Notes under the pieces: model-generated
Told to the model about the DNA's origin: nothing
What the model saw: only the letters and a program-made list of their open reading frames with translations
Databases searched by the model: none
Position numbers and translations under genes: made by a program
Shown: in pieces, positions 1 through 11,100 of the stretch
How positions within the stretch are numbered: the first letter of the stretch is position 1
Layout: each line of letters opens with the position of its first letter
DNA from: Pomphorhynchus laevis
Lineage: Eukaryota; Acanthocephala; Palaeacanthocephala; Echinorhynchida; Pomphorhynchidae
Assembly: GCA_012934845.2 (NCBI GenBank)
Contig: WNNJ02002880.1
Location: 32,038-96,037, forward strand
Length of the DNA: 64,000 nt
Direction: 5' to 3'

Positions 1-233
1 TTGATCCGATCAGAGTGGCCCTCATTCAAGCGGCTATCTAACTCTTTTCCAGAATAGGAAATGAGAGTTTGATCAAATTTAATACCTACCTCTTTTCGCA
101 AGCTACCGCGATTTTATCGATTACCTATAAAGGTCGTATATACAATCCCACTCCGACGAAACTCAAGGTCCTAGCAAAACTACTTAACATCCCTAATCTC
201 ACTCTGTTTCCGCCAGACAGGCTCTCTCGAATG
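1..233 (+). mobile_element. Family D LINE, internal ORF2 fragment
   Basis: This stretch is nearly identical to 3131-3363 of the fuller family D copy, in the linker between the APE endonuclease and the RT. The reading frame carries an extra base and stops, so it is not coding. It ends at the bases atga, where the antisense ORF1 of another family D copy begins, so the junction sits at a 4-base overlap. The fragment runs off the left edge of the window. Confidence 0.8.
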
Positions 234-1080
234 ACCTTTGTAGGACTTAAAATAGTCAACTACTTCTCCAAGCCGGATGGCTTCCCCCACAGTTTTACAT
301 GATGTGGGCCTTGCAGGATTCGTTGGACGAGAGAGAATTACATGTAAGGGAACCACACACCCAACACGTGAGCGTCCCGCTGAAGCTAGAGGCCCAGTGC
401 CCCCATTTATGGCACAGACTGCAGTGGGGATTTGTGAAAAAATCAATGTCCGCGATTGAGAAGTGAAGGTTGAAGCCTATGAATGGGTTTAATGAAGATT
501 TGGAGAGAACCTCCGCATTGTCAACGATGGAGAAGCAGAAACCCATATGGATAGGGTTGCCATCTCTACCAAAAATCTGTCGAAAGTCGGTGAGTAAGAA
601 TTGGTCCATAAGGGCTTTTTTTATCAGTGTCATCAAGTGAACAGGGAAGTTTGTTTATTTTCAAGGAAGCCATTATTGGCTTGATCATAATCTCTCCTTG
701 TTCTTTGAGATTTTTACTAAAATATTCGGAATAAGTAGATAATAAATCAGCAGATATGAAGGAGATTTTAATTTACCCAGGGAATAGTTTTATCTTGTGA
801 AATAGAACACGATTCTTATATGTTTTGACAAAATCGTGAATGAAAACATTGTATAAATTTTCCTTAGGTAGTGCTTTTAACGGCTTAATAATGAGGAAGT
901 TTTTTAAGTTCAGGATGGGGAAAGTACCTCCCCATCACTAGATAACCACAAAACATTACTGACCTTAGTTGCCGTAGAAATCGTCGAAGGGGCAAAACTT
1001 ACACTATTCTCTCCATTAAAATTTGCGCTGAAAATGGAAGCCTTTGAAGATTCCGACTGTATGTTTCTGCTGTTGCACAT
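231..1080 (-). pseudogene. Family D LINE ORF1 (gag-like), second diverged copy
   Basis: Read on the minus strand, an ATG at 1080 opens a gag-like ORF1 (start MCNSRN) homologous to the plus-strand ORF1 at 1199-2167. Shared landmarks are the MASLKI segment (about 672), the GFCFSIVDNAE segment, and CCHC knuckles of the form PHCSLCHKWGH followed by CWVCG near 300-400. A stop and several frame changes break it. At 231 it abuts a plus-strand ORF2 chunk of the same family, so this copy is rearranged. The product would be an RNA-binding nucleocapsid-like protein of an I/Jockey-type LINE. It is clearly diverged from the neighbouring copy, so the two are separate insertions rather than a recent inverted duplication. 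Confidence 0.75.
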
Positions 1081-1198
1081 TTTTCTCGCTACTTGCTTCT
1101 GTTCAATTTGTAAGCGTCATGGCCACTTCATATATATGTGTATTTTCGTTAGTGATGATGTTGCAAACAAACAGCTGCTGTGAAATAATCAAACTATC
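1081..1198. other. Head-to-head 5' junction of two family D LINEs
   Basis: Only 118 bases separate the ATG of the minus-strand ORF1 (1080) from that of the plus-strand ORF1 (1199). Any 5'UTR and internal promoter of both copies must lie here or be truncated. No clear symmetry is visible across the spacer, and no TATA-like box can be assigned. Confidence 0.5.
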
Positions 1199-2167
1199 AT
1201 GTGCGAAAAAGTGAGTATCAGTGTTTCAAACAAATTTCAAATTCTAGCAAATATGGAACAGAATCCAGGTATTTCCAATGGAATTTTGACTGTAACAACA
1301 CCCAAGGTAAGAGATTTGTTGTTTTATGATCACGAGGGTAATGGGGTTCTTCCCCCCCATACCCAAGCTTAGAAATCTAATAATTATTAAATTGGAAGAG
1401 CCTGTTGGAAGACATAATTTATAAAACATTTTCCTGCGAAGCTTCGCAGAACAGTATAAAAATAGAATATTATTCAACACGGTAAGGTACTACGAGACCG
1501 AGGTTAAAATTTCTTTTACCACCTCTGATTTGGCTAATGCCTATAAAGAATTTTTTAATAACAATCTTTAGAAGTTTGGTAGCCTGATTTCAAAGCCTAT
1601 CATGGCTTCCTTGAAAATAATAAATCTTCCTCCTCACTTAGAGCAAAAAGACATTGATGACCTTCAAGTACTTTTTAAAGTCTCTAATTTTCGCCCCATT
1701 AAAGGAAAGAATGGAATACCTATTCCAATAGGTTTTGTCTCGGCTCCCACCGACATTGCCGAGACGTTAACCAAAACGTCCTGCAACCCGTTTCTGGGTT
1801 TTAATTTAAAGTTCATTATTCTTGAAAATGATGATATGACCTTCCCCCACTGCAATCTTTGTCATGGATGGGGGCACTGAACCTCAATGTGTAAGTCAGA
1901 GAAGATCTGTGGCTACTGTTCCTCTAAAGAATGTATCGACATCGGGGGACAATGTTCATCCACCCCGCGATGTGTTAACTGCTCTGGTCCACATCCCTCC
2001 TGGTCCAGGAGATGTGAGGCTTTTAAGGCCTATCGTCTCAAATTCTGTTCTACACGTACAGTTAAAACTCCTGCTAGCTATGCTGAAACCAGCGGTAGGA
2101 TGTCTTACACGGACATCATACGTCTTTTCGATGCTCACAAGCAAGCTATCTTAGGACAAATATAGCA
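1199..2167 (+). pseudogene. Family D LINE ORF1 (gag-like, CCHC knuckles), broken
   Basis: Starts MCEKVSISVSNK at 1199. The frame is lost near a run of C at about 1347. The main body resumes at 1602 (MASLKIINLPPHLEQ) and runs to 2165, with one in-frame TGA at 1878-1880 inside the first knuckle (CNLCHGWGH, stop, TSMC). Three cysteine clusters follow in order: CNLCHGWGH...C, CGYCSSKEC, and CVNCSGPHPSWSRRC. That array is typical of ORF1 nucleocapsids of I/Jockey-group LINEs, which coat the element RNA. The minus copy at 231-1080 aligns along the whole length, which supports the N-terminal extension upstream of 1602. It lies 280 bases upstream of ORF2. Confidence 0.8.
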
Positions 2168-2448
2168 ACTAATAAACAGTCAGTTCGCACTGCTATATTC
2201 CTCTCCAATGATATCTCCAGCAACTATTCCAGAGTCAAAGAAACGAGGGGCTTCGGCCCACACCGTGCCTCCATTGAAGGTAGGCAGACTACTCAAGGAC
2301 AAGTCAAGGAAAGCCTCTACCACGGGAAATGAAGATATTGCCCGTGGGCAAGTGCCCACCCTGGACAGATTTAGTGGAGGGAAGGGCAACCTTTTCGCCC
2401 CCAGCTCTGTCTAGGGATGAGGTAATCCCATCCAGCTAACTCAACACA

Positions 2449-4485
2449 ATGCAGAGTACTCGTGAGCCTTTTTCACTGAATATCCTTCAGTGGAATTCGG
2501 GAGGTGCTTCTGCCCTTAGACTTTTATCTGGTAGAGATGCAGATGTTATAGTCCTTCAGGAGACGCGGTCTATCTGTCTCCCCCAGGACATTACTCGATT
2601 TATCACAAAGCAAATTTGTTCCCACTATACTCCGTACATAACCCCACCTCACTCCTCTTATTCTCAAGGACTCTTGACTTTAGTTAAGTGCTCATTAAGA
2701 TCCTCCCTCCTATTAAACTATTCATGTCCAGCCATGTCTTGTTTAGTAGTTTCACTCAGTAAGAACGGTAAACGCCTCAGTCTAGCCAATATCTACATTC
2801 GTCCAGGGGAGATTCACAAGAACCGTGACCTCCTGGATGGTATTATTGACAGCGGCTATGACTTGATACTTGGAGACTTCAACGACAGAACTGGTCGTTG
2901 GATCAACGCAGCACTTCGCAGAGCTAAGAACGGTTATCTTATTCACAAACCACCTTCCCCTACCTTTCATTGCATATCAACAAATTCAGTCCTCAATATT
3001 TTACTGCTTCACTCGAGGTGGTTGTTAAAGCCCCTCTGCATAGAGCAATCGCGCCAGCAATTGTCCACCTCTCATGACCTAATTCGTTGGAGAATTGAGG
3101 AAGATACGTTGCTTCGAAGGAGGTTTCACTTTGATCCGATCAGAGTGGCCTTCTTTCAAGCGGCTATCCAACTCTTTCCCAGAATAGGAAATGAGAGTAT
3201 GACCGAATTTAATACCTACCTCTTTTCGCAAGCTAACGCGATTTTATCGACTACTTATAAAGGTCGTATATACAATCTCACTCCGACGAAACTCAAGGTC
3301 TTAGCAAAATTACTGAACCTCCCTAATCTCTCTGTTTCCGCCAGACAGGCTCTCTCGAATGAATACTGGAGCACTAGATATAGGTTCCAGCTGAGTAAGG
3401 ATAGGACGAGTATTGCTCGCCTTAGTCCTTCTCAGTCTTCCTTTTGGAAGATTTTCAAGAAGAAGTTTGTTTGCTGGAAGGATAGAGCATTGGGTTGGAT
3501 AGGGAATGTAGGCCTTGATAAAGTTTTAGAGGAGTCAATAGCACTACACAACTATGGAGCCACTCAATCACCTCAACCAATCCCGCCTTGGTGTAACTTC
3601 AGGAGTAGGGATCTATCTGTTACGGATATCCTTAACTCCTGGGGTCCACTCCCGGGCACCTCCAAATCCATCGCTCCACTTTCTTCTCGGGTCTGTCAGC
3701 TTTTGACAGCTGATCAGAGAAGAGAGGTGGCCGTCACAATGCTTTAAGCATTCCCATCCGATGCAGCAGGCATCAATATTAGTAAGCGTGTTTTTATTCC
3801 TAAGAAAAAATCTTGCTCATGCCCTAAAGATCTGCGACCCATTTCGATTCAAAATGCCTCCGTGTCAATTTACGAAAAAGCGCTTGCGCGTAAAATCCGC
3901 GACCGTTTGAGTAGGCGTAATTTGATCCATTCAGGTTTTCATGGGTTCGTCAAAGGTCGCTCGGTCCATTCAGCAGTAGGTGAAGTGGAACAGTTTTGTC
4001 GGGATAATAGCCATCGTTTAGTTGTGGCTGTTTTCCTTGACTTTTCTGCTGCATTTGACCGCATCTCCATTCCTTTTGTGATCTCTTCTCTCAGGTCCCT
4101 CGGGTTGCCTGCGAGAATTGTGAACAGGGTGGAGATTCTGCTGTACACCAAGCGATTTTGCTATGAAGACGACCCTGATGCACGTCAGTTCTACCCTATT
4201 ACAGGTGTGCCTCAAGGTTCTCCACTTTCTCCTATCTTGTATCTTGCTGCCTCCATTAAACTATTCAAAATATTTAAACGCGAACAACGTCTTGTGGTGT
4301 ATGCTGATGACACCACAGCCCTGTTCTCTGGATACAGGTGCAAAGACGTAGTTTCTGACATCAGCCGTTTCTTTTTAAGATTAAAAGACAAGCTACCACA
4401 ATCTAATCTTATTTAAAACTCCGCCAAATCGCAGGCGGTTGTCTTTCATGCCACTTCTGCAACTAAGAAAACCTTAAGAGATTAG
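2449..4485 (+). pseudogene. Family D LINE ORF2: APE endonuclease + reverse transcriptase, interrupted
   Basis: The ATG at 2449 opens an ORF whose first 230 residues are an APE-type endonuclease: LQWNSGGASA, VIVLQETRS (catalytic E), NIYIRPG, LILGDFNDRTG (D/N pair). A linker follows, then an RT with RPISIQN, a VFLDFSAAFDR motif A, GVPQGSPLSP motif B and a VVYADDTTAL motif C. One frame runs from 2449 to 4485 and is broken only by in-frame TAA codons at 3745-3747 and 4414-4416. Otherwise the catalytic residues are present, so inactivation looks recent. The GVPQGSPLSP form and the three-knuckle ORF1 point to the I/Jockey/Outcast group rather than CR1. No RNase H can be read with confidence. Confidence 0.85.
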
Positions 4486-5040
4486 CACTCTCCTCCATAT
4501 TTGCTTCTGAATCACTTCCCACCTTCACAAGTAGAGTGAAATACCTGGGGTTCACCGTTACGGTGAACTGGTCGGCGAAAGCTGACCTGAATAGACTCAA
4601 ACGTATCCTGAAGAAAGTAGGTAGGCCCTGAAACGGGCTTAGCATCTGTAATTGAAAGGGAAAACCCAGGTGCGCATTTTGGGTACCTGGGCTATCTCGG
4701 GATTAGTCTTCTTTTCGAGAGGACGTCCCCCAGTGCAAAGGCTAAGGTTTCTTAAGCTCCTCGTCTCTCGTTTACCCAGCATAGTCCGTGCCGATTGGAT
4801 TCTTCGGAAGGGAACGACCCCGGGTATTTCAGTCGGAATGCGGCGTGTTGGGTCGGTTGGGGTGGGCTCAGATCCTTCTGGATTTAAGGCAGTAAAAGTG
4901 GGAATAAGAATACCAGTGCAAATTGCAGTCGTTGGTTGATTTGGTCGTACTTACTGTTTTGTTAATTATGTTATCTAGTTTTTTTTGATCGGTTGTATTT
5001 TTGAATAAAACCCTTATTTATTTATTTTCCTGCATTTAGT
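4486..5040 (+). mobile_element. Family D LINE 3' part, degraded
   Basis: RT thumb remnants are readable (KYLGFTVTVNWSAKADL near 4540), followed by a short arginine-rich reading frame (4652-4939) whose relation to the ORF2 C-terminus I cannot confirm. A T-rich 3' region carries an AATAAA-like signal near 5005. The exact 3' end is not defined. No clear poly(A) or target-site duplication is visible. Confidence 0.5.
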
Positions 5041-5448
5041 AAAAGAATCTATTATGATTTTGTTTTTATTATTATTATTTTTATTATTATTTTTACTCAC
5101 CAGCAACTGTCAAATCGACACCCCTACGCAAATATTATCATCGCAGAATCCCTCTTCGCGCCAAGACTCTGGACTTGAGGGCCACTGCCAAAACATGAAA
5201 TATTAATTTGTTGATATGCATAGCAGATTTCGCGGTAGACTTGGAGAAGTTTACGAAGATTGACGAATTTTCTCCAGTTTAATTATCAATTTTTGTTTGT
5301 TAAAATAAATTCAATTTATTAAAAAAATATTTTTGTTATTATTTTTATAAGGGCCCATTTGAGGGTAACCAATTCTCTGTATGTTGGTATTAAAGTATCT
5401 GCTGTTAAAAAAAATTTTATTTTTATTATAATAATCTATTATCATTTC
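5041..5448. other. No gene seen, AT-rich spacer
   Basis: TTATT-rich simple sequence near 5060-5095, then a short GC-richer patch (5100-5200). No open reading frame with recognisable content on either strand. Confidence 0.5.
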
Positions 5449-5483
5449 AAATTGGCGAGGCATTCTTAATGCCTCGCCAATTT
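5449..5483. repeat. Perfect 16-base inverted repeat at the 5' end of the family C element
   Basis: Arms 5449-5464 and 5468-5483 are perfect complements (aaattggcgaggcatt and its complement) around a 3-base loop. The right arm encodes the first recognisable residues of the family C RT (MPRQFG). The left arm is therefore an inverted copy of the element's own first bases, as expected from a snap-back at the 5' end of a truncated cDNA. Confidence 0.85.
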
Positions 5484-6221
5484 GGAGTCGGTGTAAAAAG
5501 AAGAGCGGAAGCCATCGTCCATGCAAGGCGTAATTTTTTGCGCAACGATCTGACACCGGGATCCGCTCTTGTGATGATCGATTTTCAGAACGCTTTTAAC
5601 TGTGTAAGCCAAGACGCGATTTTCGAGGTAATTTCTAGACGCTTTCCTGTAATTCTGCCATGGATAAGAACATGCTACGCAAAACCGATCAATCTTTACT
5701 TCGGAAAGTTTGTGGTGCCTTCAGAGCAAGGAGTACAGCAAGGCGATCCGCTTGGGCCTTTGCTATTTTGTGCTGCTATACATGAGGTAGTCGATTCGAC
5801 GATTTCCCCCATTTCAGCGTGGTACATGGTCGACTGTACGATTGGGTGTTATAGCACCGAACTGATCTCCGATATTCGTCGCATAGCAGATTTAGGTTAT
5901 GTTCTCGGCCTGGTTATAAATCCAGACAAATGTGAGGTTATCACAAAGGATATATCACTGTACAAAGCGATCGAGTCTATTCTCCCTGGAGCAAAACTAA
6001 TCAGCTTAGACGTATATGAAATGCTTGTACCTCCAGTGGGCGATAATAAATCGGTTGGCATGCATTTGGAACATGCAACAATACACTTAGATCGAACAAT
6101 CACACGACTTAAGTTGCTGGCTAGACACGATGCGGTGTTCCTGTTATGGAATGCATTCGCCCTACCAAAAGTAACCCACGTATTACGATGCTCGTCATGC
6201 TACCAAAGCAACGAAATCTAA
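5469..6221 (+). pseudogene. Family C LINE-like reverse transcriptase fragment
   Basis: A 250 aa frame reads as an RT palm of the non-LTR type: FGVGVKRRAEAIVHARR, VMIDFQNAFN (motif A, catalytic D), SEQGVQQGDPLGPLLF (motif B), then AWYMVDCTIGC where the motif C aspartate pair should be, so the first Asp is replaced by Val. INPDKCEV follows. The GVQQGDPLGP signature separates it from the CR1/L2 (GVPQGSVLGP) and family D (GVPQGSPLSP) copies in this window. The ATG at 5469 lies in a hairpin marking the truncated 5' end, so this is not a true start. A second copy of the same lineage, carrying the upstream part, lies on the minus strand at 45579-48720. Confidence 0.8.
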
Positions 6222-7742
6222 ATATACGACGGAATGTAACGGTTAGCCCTGAAAAACACTCTTAAGATCTCGCTGAGCAACAGCGCGTGGAATCAAACAA
6301 CATTACCGGTTAAAATGGAAGGACTGGGAATCCCATCAATGCAAAATACCGCCGGGCCAGCCTTTTAGGCATCGGTAAGCGGATCTCAGAATCTAACGGG
6401 TTTAATCCTACAAAGCGTTCGGCCTGGTTTTAAAGCTGATGACGATGTAGCTTATGTACAGGGATTGCTGGAGTGTCAAAGCATATGCAAGGCTGATATA
6501 CTACTGGAAACACACCTACAGAGACAGTGGACTCAACCATTGCTAAATATACGTCACGAAAGTCTGGTTCGGAGCGCAACGGATGAGGCTAGCATAGCAC
6601 GACTGAAAGTAGTTTTGTCTCCATTTTCAGAGCCTTTTTGCAGGCAATACCGATAACCGCGTTTGGAACTCGACTGGACGACAATAGAATGGTAATTGCT
6701 GTCGCTTTGCGTTTGGGCCTACCGATTTGTACAACCCAGGTATGCTGTTTTGGATCACGAATCGACTGTTTCGGAAGACATGGATTGGATTAACCTACAA
6801 CACGCAGCCGTTACACCCGCCATGCTGAGGTTAATAATCTAATCAAGGTGGCACTTACAGCCGCCGACGTCTCCTGTCGCCTGGAGTCAAATGGTCTCAG
6901 CCGAATCGACGGCAAACTACCCGATGGTGGATATCAAATACCATGGGAAAGCGGAAAGCTCTTGATATGGGACTTTACATGTCCAAACACGCTGGCAAAG
7001 AGTCACATTACTCGTGCCATCGATGGCACAGAATGTGTATCAACGGATGCAGAGGAATTGAAAACGCACAAGTGCGAGGGTATTGACCATACTCAATACT
7101 AATTTGTTCCGTTAGCTATCGAGACACTTGGAGCATTTAGTCCTTCGGCCACGGTTTTTTTTCAGGATTTTGGAAAGATGCTAGGTCGGGTCACTGCAGA
7201 TCTGCGGGCAGGTTCATTCTTCATACAGCGTCTAAGCGTTGCTGTTCAAAGGGGCAATGTGGCGTGTATGCTGGAGGCCATCGTTGCCGCATCCGCTGCC
7301 CACACAGAAGAGGAATTTACGATACAGGCGAACAAGGAATGTTGTACGATGATGACCAGGTCCAATTAGATGAAGACGTCATGGATGGAGCGAAATATTC
7401 TTTCTTGGTGAAATCGGCTGAGAATGGCATCGATGCGTTGTTAGGAGAAACGACAGCTGGATGGGCAGAGGAAATAGACGAAGACGAGAATGTTATCACC
7501 GACGAAACTAGTGAAATTGTCTCAATTGTAAGTGACGTGCAAGAACAATCATCAGAGGCAATACAGAATGACACAGACGAAATGTTGATGTGGAAGCGGA
7601 TAAAAAGGAGAAAGCAAACGAAGAAGAATGTAATGATGAAACTTCGGTAGAAGACGACGAGAGCAATGATGATACAACAATTGATGATAGTGCAGAGGAC
7701 GATAAAACCGAGACAGATGACTCGGTTGAAAAGGACGATTAA
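6222..7742 (+). pseudogene. Family C LINE-like C-terminal region with PD...D nuclease-like motif and acidic tail
   Basis: Downstream of the RT, in shifting frames, come a helical segment (6465-6656), a Cys/His patch with GRHGLD and RHAEVNNL (about 6740-6845), then at 6848-7102 LPDGGYQIPWESGKLLIWDF. The PD...W-x-S-GK...WD spacing resembles the PD-(D/E)xK core of restriction-like endonucleases, and related animal elements keep this block. A conserved ETLGAFSPSATVFF...RAGSFFIQRL...QRGNVA block follows (about 7112-7275). The last part (7350-7742) becomes strongly acidic, ending in EDD/DDS repeats. At least three frame changes break it. I cannot name the clade; an RLE-type LINE is my best reading. 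Confidence 0.6.
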
Positions 7743-7862
7743 TTTGAAAGCATTGTGATTTTTTAAATAATATGTTTAATTTCAAAAATGATATTTGTTT
7801 AAAAAATTAACAAATGTAAAAAAAATTAAAAATAAAAGAAATAAATGGATATTTTTAATAAA

Positions 7863-8500
7863 ATAATGATTTATTATTCTATTTCGCTAGCGCTATCATC
7901 ATCAGAAATCACACACACTTTAGACATGTAGATCCATAACACTGTCGGATGATTAAAAGCAAACGATATTGATGCATTTTTTAATTTTAGAGCAGGATCA
8001 AAAAACAGTAATTTATTTTTGTATTTCGCTAACTGTTGCTAACATTAGCAGAAACAAAACTTAAAATGTTGTATTCTAAAACAAGGTCAATAACACAAAT
8101 TTATTTTTATATTTTGCTAGCTGCTGCCTGTATCAGATGAATTTCGGAATTCTTACATTTAAATTCGGAATTTAGGAGCAAGATCAACAAAACATAATTT
8201 ATTTTTATATTTAACGAGCAGCTAGAGCATCATCAGAAAATGAAAAAACTTTTATTCACCTCTTGGTGAACAAATTGTGTGTGATTTTTTCTTATAATGC
8301 TGGCAGCAGCTAGAAAATACAAAGATGAACAAATCGTGTTATATTTTTCTGATAACTCGGCACTATTTCGCCAACTGCAGATAACGCAAATATTTGTTGA
8401 TATTTTGTTGATCCTCCTCCGAAATTCTAAATTTAACAAGGCAACAAATTGTGTTATGTATTTCTGATAATCCAAGTCGCAACGCCAGCTAGCCAAATAT
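7863..8500. repeat. Foldback (imperfect palindrome) with internal repeats
   Basis: The centre is ttcacc-tctt-ggtgaa at 8255-8270. The left arm carries about four degenerate units around atttattttt(g/a)tattt(c/t)gct(a/t)g (7863, 8003, 8089, 8189). The right arm (8271-8500) carries their inverted counterparts, for example gctggcagcagctag against ctagctgctgcc, and ttgttgatcctcctccgaaattc against gaattt...aggagcaagatcaacaa. It has no coding capacity. It resembles a foldback or satellite-derived non-autonomous DNA element. Confidence 0.65.
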
Positions 8501-9154
8501 GAAAATCATCTTGATTCTACTTTAAAATACATAATTTAATAAATTGATCAAAATTATTAACTTTGATTTATAAGCAAAATTTCATTACTCATTATGTCGA
8601 ATATCGTCTAGTATGCAAAGTAATAAATAATATGTCGAATTATACTTTTTAACATTTAAATATGTCATATTTATGATATAATTATATCGATTTGAGTGAA
8701 TTTAATATTTACATCTAAATGTGTCATTTTATTAATTTTGACTTACTTTTTACTGCAATATTTCTCCTGCAATATGAATATACGTATATAGATGAATTAA
8801 TCTTTAATGATTGGTTTGTATTAACTAAATATATAGTTGTATAAAGTGTACTGATATCGTATGTACTTATATCCTGAACAGTCAATATATTAGTCTACTC
8901 GAAAAATTGTTTACTGAAACAGTGTTTCATACCAGCGATATTAATTTCGATTAGACGACAGGACCTTTAAGATGAGTTTAAACTACTTTTAGTATTTCAT
9001 TCAAATAAACTGAAGGATGCATTAATTTAGATATAAAAGTGCTATAGATGAATATATGCTAGTTGCGATCTTATGTAACTTGAGTTTTTAGCATAAAATT
9101 TCAATATTTTTATTTTTTGATTCTGTATCTATAAAATTGTAGGAAAATATTTTG
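8501..9154. other. No gene seen, AT-rich
   Basis: AT-rich sequence without a supported reading frame or repeat on either strand. Confidence 0.5.
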
Positions 9155-10001
9155 TTAAATACCGCCTTTTTCCGGTTATCATATTTTGCATAACGAAAGG
9201 TATTAGTAAGAAACGTACGTGCTTATTCGGATTTTGAACGAGGATAATCAATCATATTACGAGATATTTAATTTTTAACTAAAAAAATAAAAATAAAAAT
9301 GTGTAGTACATATTACGAACTGAAACGTTAAATACCTCATCAATAGACAATTGTTCATAACATATAAAAAGTATATCAAGTAAAAGTTAATAAAAAATGA
9401 ATGGATAAACATTATATTTTGAGAAAAAAACTTTTTTCTCTCAAAATTTTCAAATATGGACAAACGATTTCTTCATATTATTTGAATCAGTGGAGAATAA
9501 ACTCTCGAGTAAAGAGAAATGTAATGTTTTATTCGAGAAGATATGTTCAATTTAGGTTTTCACCGTAGCAATGGCAAAAATAAATCATTTTGATGAATTT
9601 ATTTTTGATATTTGTGCTAACATTTTGATAGTAGATATATCAGACATAGATAATTCAAATAGCACAAAAACATCAATGTGTCTATAATTGAAAAATTTGA
9701 GAAAAAAAATATTTTATCTGAAAAAAAAATTTGATCATAAATTTTTTAACTTACTTTTACTTGATATACTTTTAATATGTTATGAACAATTGTCTATTGA
9801 TGAGGTATTTAACGTTTCAGGTCGTAATTTGTACTACACATTTTTATTTTTAATTTTTATTTTTATTTTTCTAAAAAAATCAAAATTAAATATCTCGAAA
9901 TACAATTATCCTCGGCCAAAAGCCGAATAAGCACGTACGTATCGTACTAATAATAACTTTTGTTATGAAAAATTTAAGAACAGGAAAAAGGCCGCATTTA
10001 A
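9155..10001. mobile_element. TTAA-flanked element with ~300-base terminal inverted repeats
   Basis: The left arm (about 9155-9475) and right arm (about 9670-10001) are imperfect inverted copies. Matched landmarks are tattcgg...gaggataat, gaaacgttaaatacctcatcaa and ttgttcataacat in the left arm, with their complements in the right. TTAA stands at both outer edges (9155-9158 and 9998-10001), followed inward by atRcSgcctttttcc on both sides. The core of about 190 bases has no ORF. TTAA targets are typical of piggyBac, but the ends do not match a motif I can name, so the superfamily is open. It is non-autonomous. Confidence 0.7.
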
Positions 10002-10298
10002 ATAGGCATCACCCAAACTGATTATGGAACGTTTGTGTTAGGATATATGGTTTCTTATCTCAGTAGAATGAGCTGTTCAAGATGGAATCCGGCAACGTTG
10101 GCAAGTGATATAAGAACAGTTTGTACAGTCCACATGCAATTCTTGTCATTCTGTTTTGAAAAAACTGTTGCAAAGGATCTACAGCTTTAAAGCCTAATTG
10201 TGTAAAGGGAACTCTATTAAAGGCAGGTGACAAAGACAAATTCAACAATACATGGAATCTAATCTACAGTGCAAGCATTGAACTAAGAAATAATTATG
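10002..10298. other. No supported gene
   Basis: A 62 aa minus-strand open frame (10060-10248) exists, but I recognise no family in it. It may belong to the 5' part of the adjacent Penelope-like remnant. Confidence 0.3.
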
Positions 10299-11100
10299 GT
10301 AAGACCATTAATTGTATATAAGAAAGGACCCTCTAAATCACAATATTACAATGAACTACTCGAAAGGAAAGCAAATAAACTATCACGTCTACTACACCGC
10401 TACGTAAATCCAGTTGAATTGTCAATTATACGGTACCATCTAAAATGAAAATTCATATCAAGCACAACTGATATACGATAAATGCGATTACTACTACAAA
10501 AGCTAACAAAGGTAAACAAGTCGTTGTGTGAAACACTAACTATTACAATTCTGGTTAAGAGAAACAAATCCTCAGTTCAACGTATACGACTCCAACTCAC
10601 TACGTCGAACAAATATAAATGTCATTTCGATCGTCGAGAAATACTATGAAAGAAAAGTTATAGATTATACCATTAGCAGACAAAATAATACCAAAAGTAA
10701 CCAAAGCAGGTAAATTTTACTTATTACAAAAAAAGCATAACGAGATATTACCTTGTCCTGGAAGTCCAATTGTAGGTTGAACAATACTGTCATATAAGAG
10801 ATTTCAAAATGAATTAATAGCCTATTGACACAATTCTTTTCATCAGTAAATTTTTATCTTACTAGTACAGACGACATTTTGAGAAAGTTTGAGTCCATCA
10901 ATAAATGATATTTTTACGGTATGTACAGAAACAGATTAAAAACTAAACACCTTTATAAAGAGAATGTGATTAATAAAATTTGTAATTACGCTAGGGATAA
11001 CAACATTAGTTACTTAGAAATAAACTTTGAGCACAGCAAAAATTTGAAGCACCATCAAATAAAGCGAGTGGAGCCTAAATACACTGAATAAAGACCTTCT
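10299..11100 (+). mobile_element. Penelope-like element, degraded RT fragment
   Basis: At 10712-10785 the plus strand reads GKFYLLQKKHNEILPCPGSPIVG, split by decay afterwards. It corresponds to the FYLLPKIHKP...PGRPIVS block that marks Penelope-like RTs. A downstream STDDILRKFESINK stretch fits the segment before motif A. The rest is too decayed to assign. Penelope-like elements are retroelements with a telomerase-like RT and usually a GIY-YIG nuclease; a GIY-YIG piece of such an element lies at 63100-63540. Confidence 0.55.

Noticed and set aside
1-1080. Twin priming as the cause of the inversion at 231
   Set aside because: In twin priming the inverted part is the 5' part of the same copy, followed by sense sequence to the tail. 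Here the order is the reverse.
3745-4416. Reassigned TAA codon, because two in-frame TAA interrupt an otherwise open ORF2
   Set aside because: The Hrs gene and other LINE frames use TAA/TGA/TAG as ordinary stops or show mixed decay. Two stops in a dead LINE need no code change.
7863-8500. CRISPR-like spaced repeats
   Set aside because: Repeat spacing is irregular (86-140 bases), the copies are degenerate and arranged as a palindrome in a eukaryotic genome.
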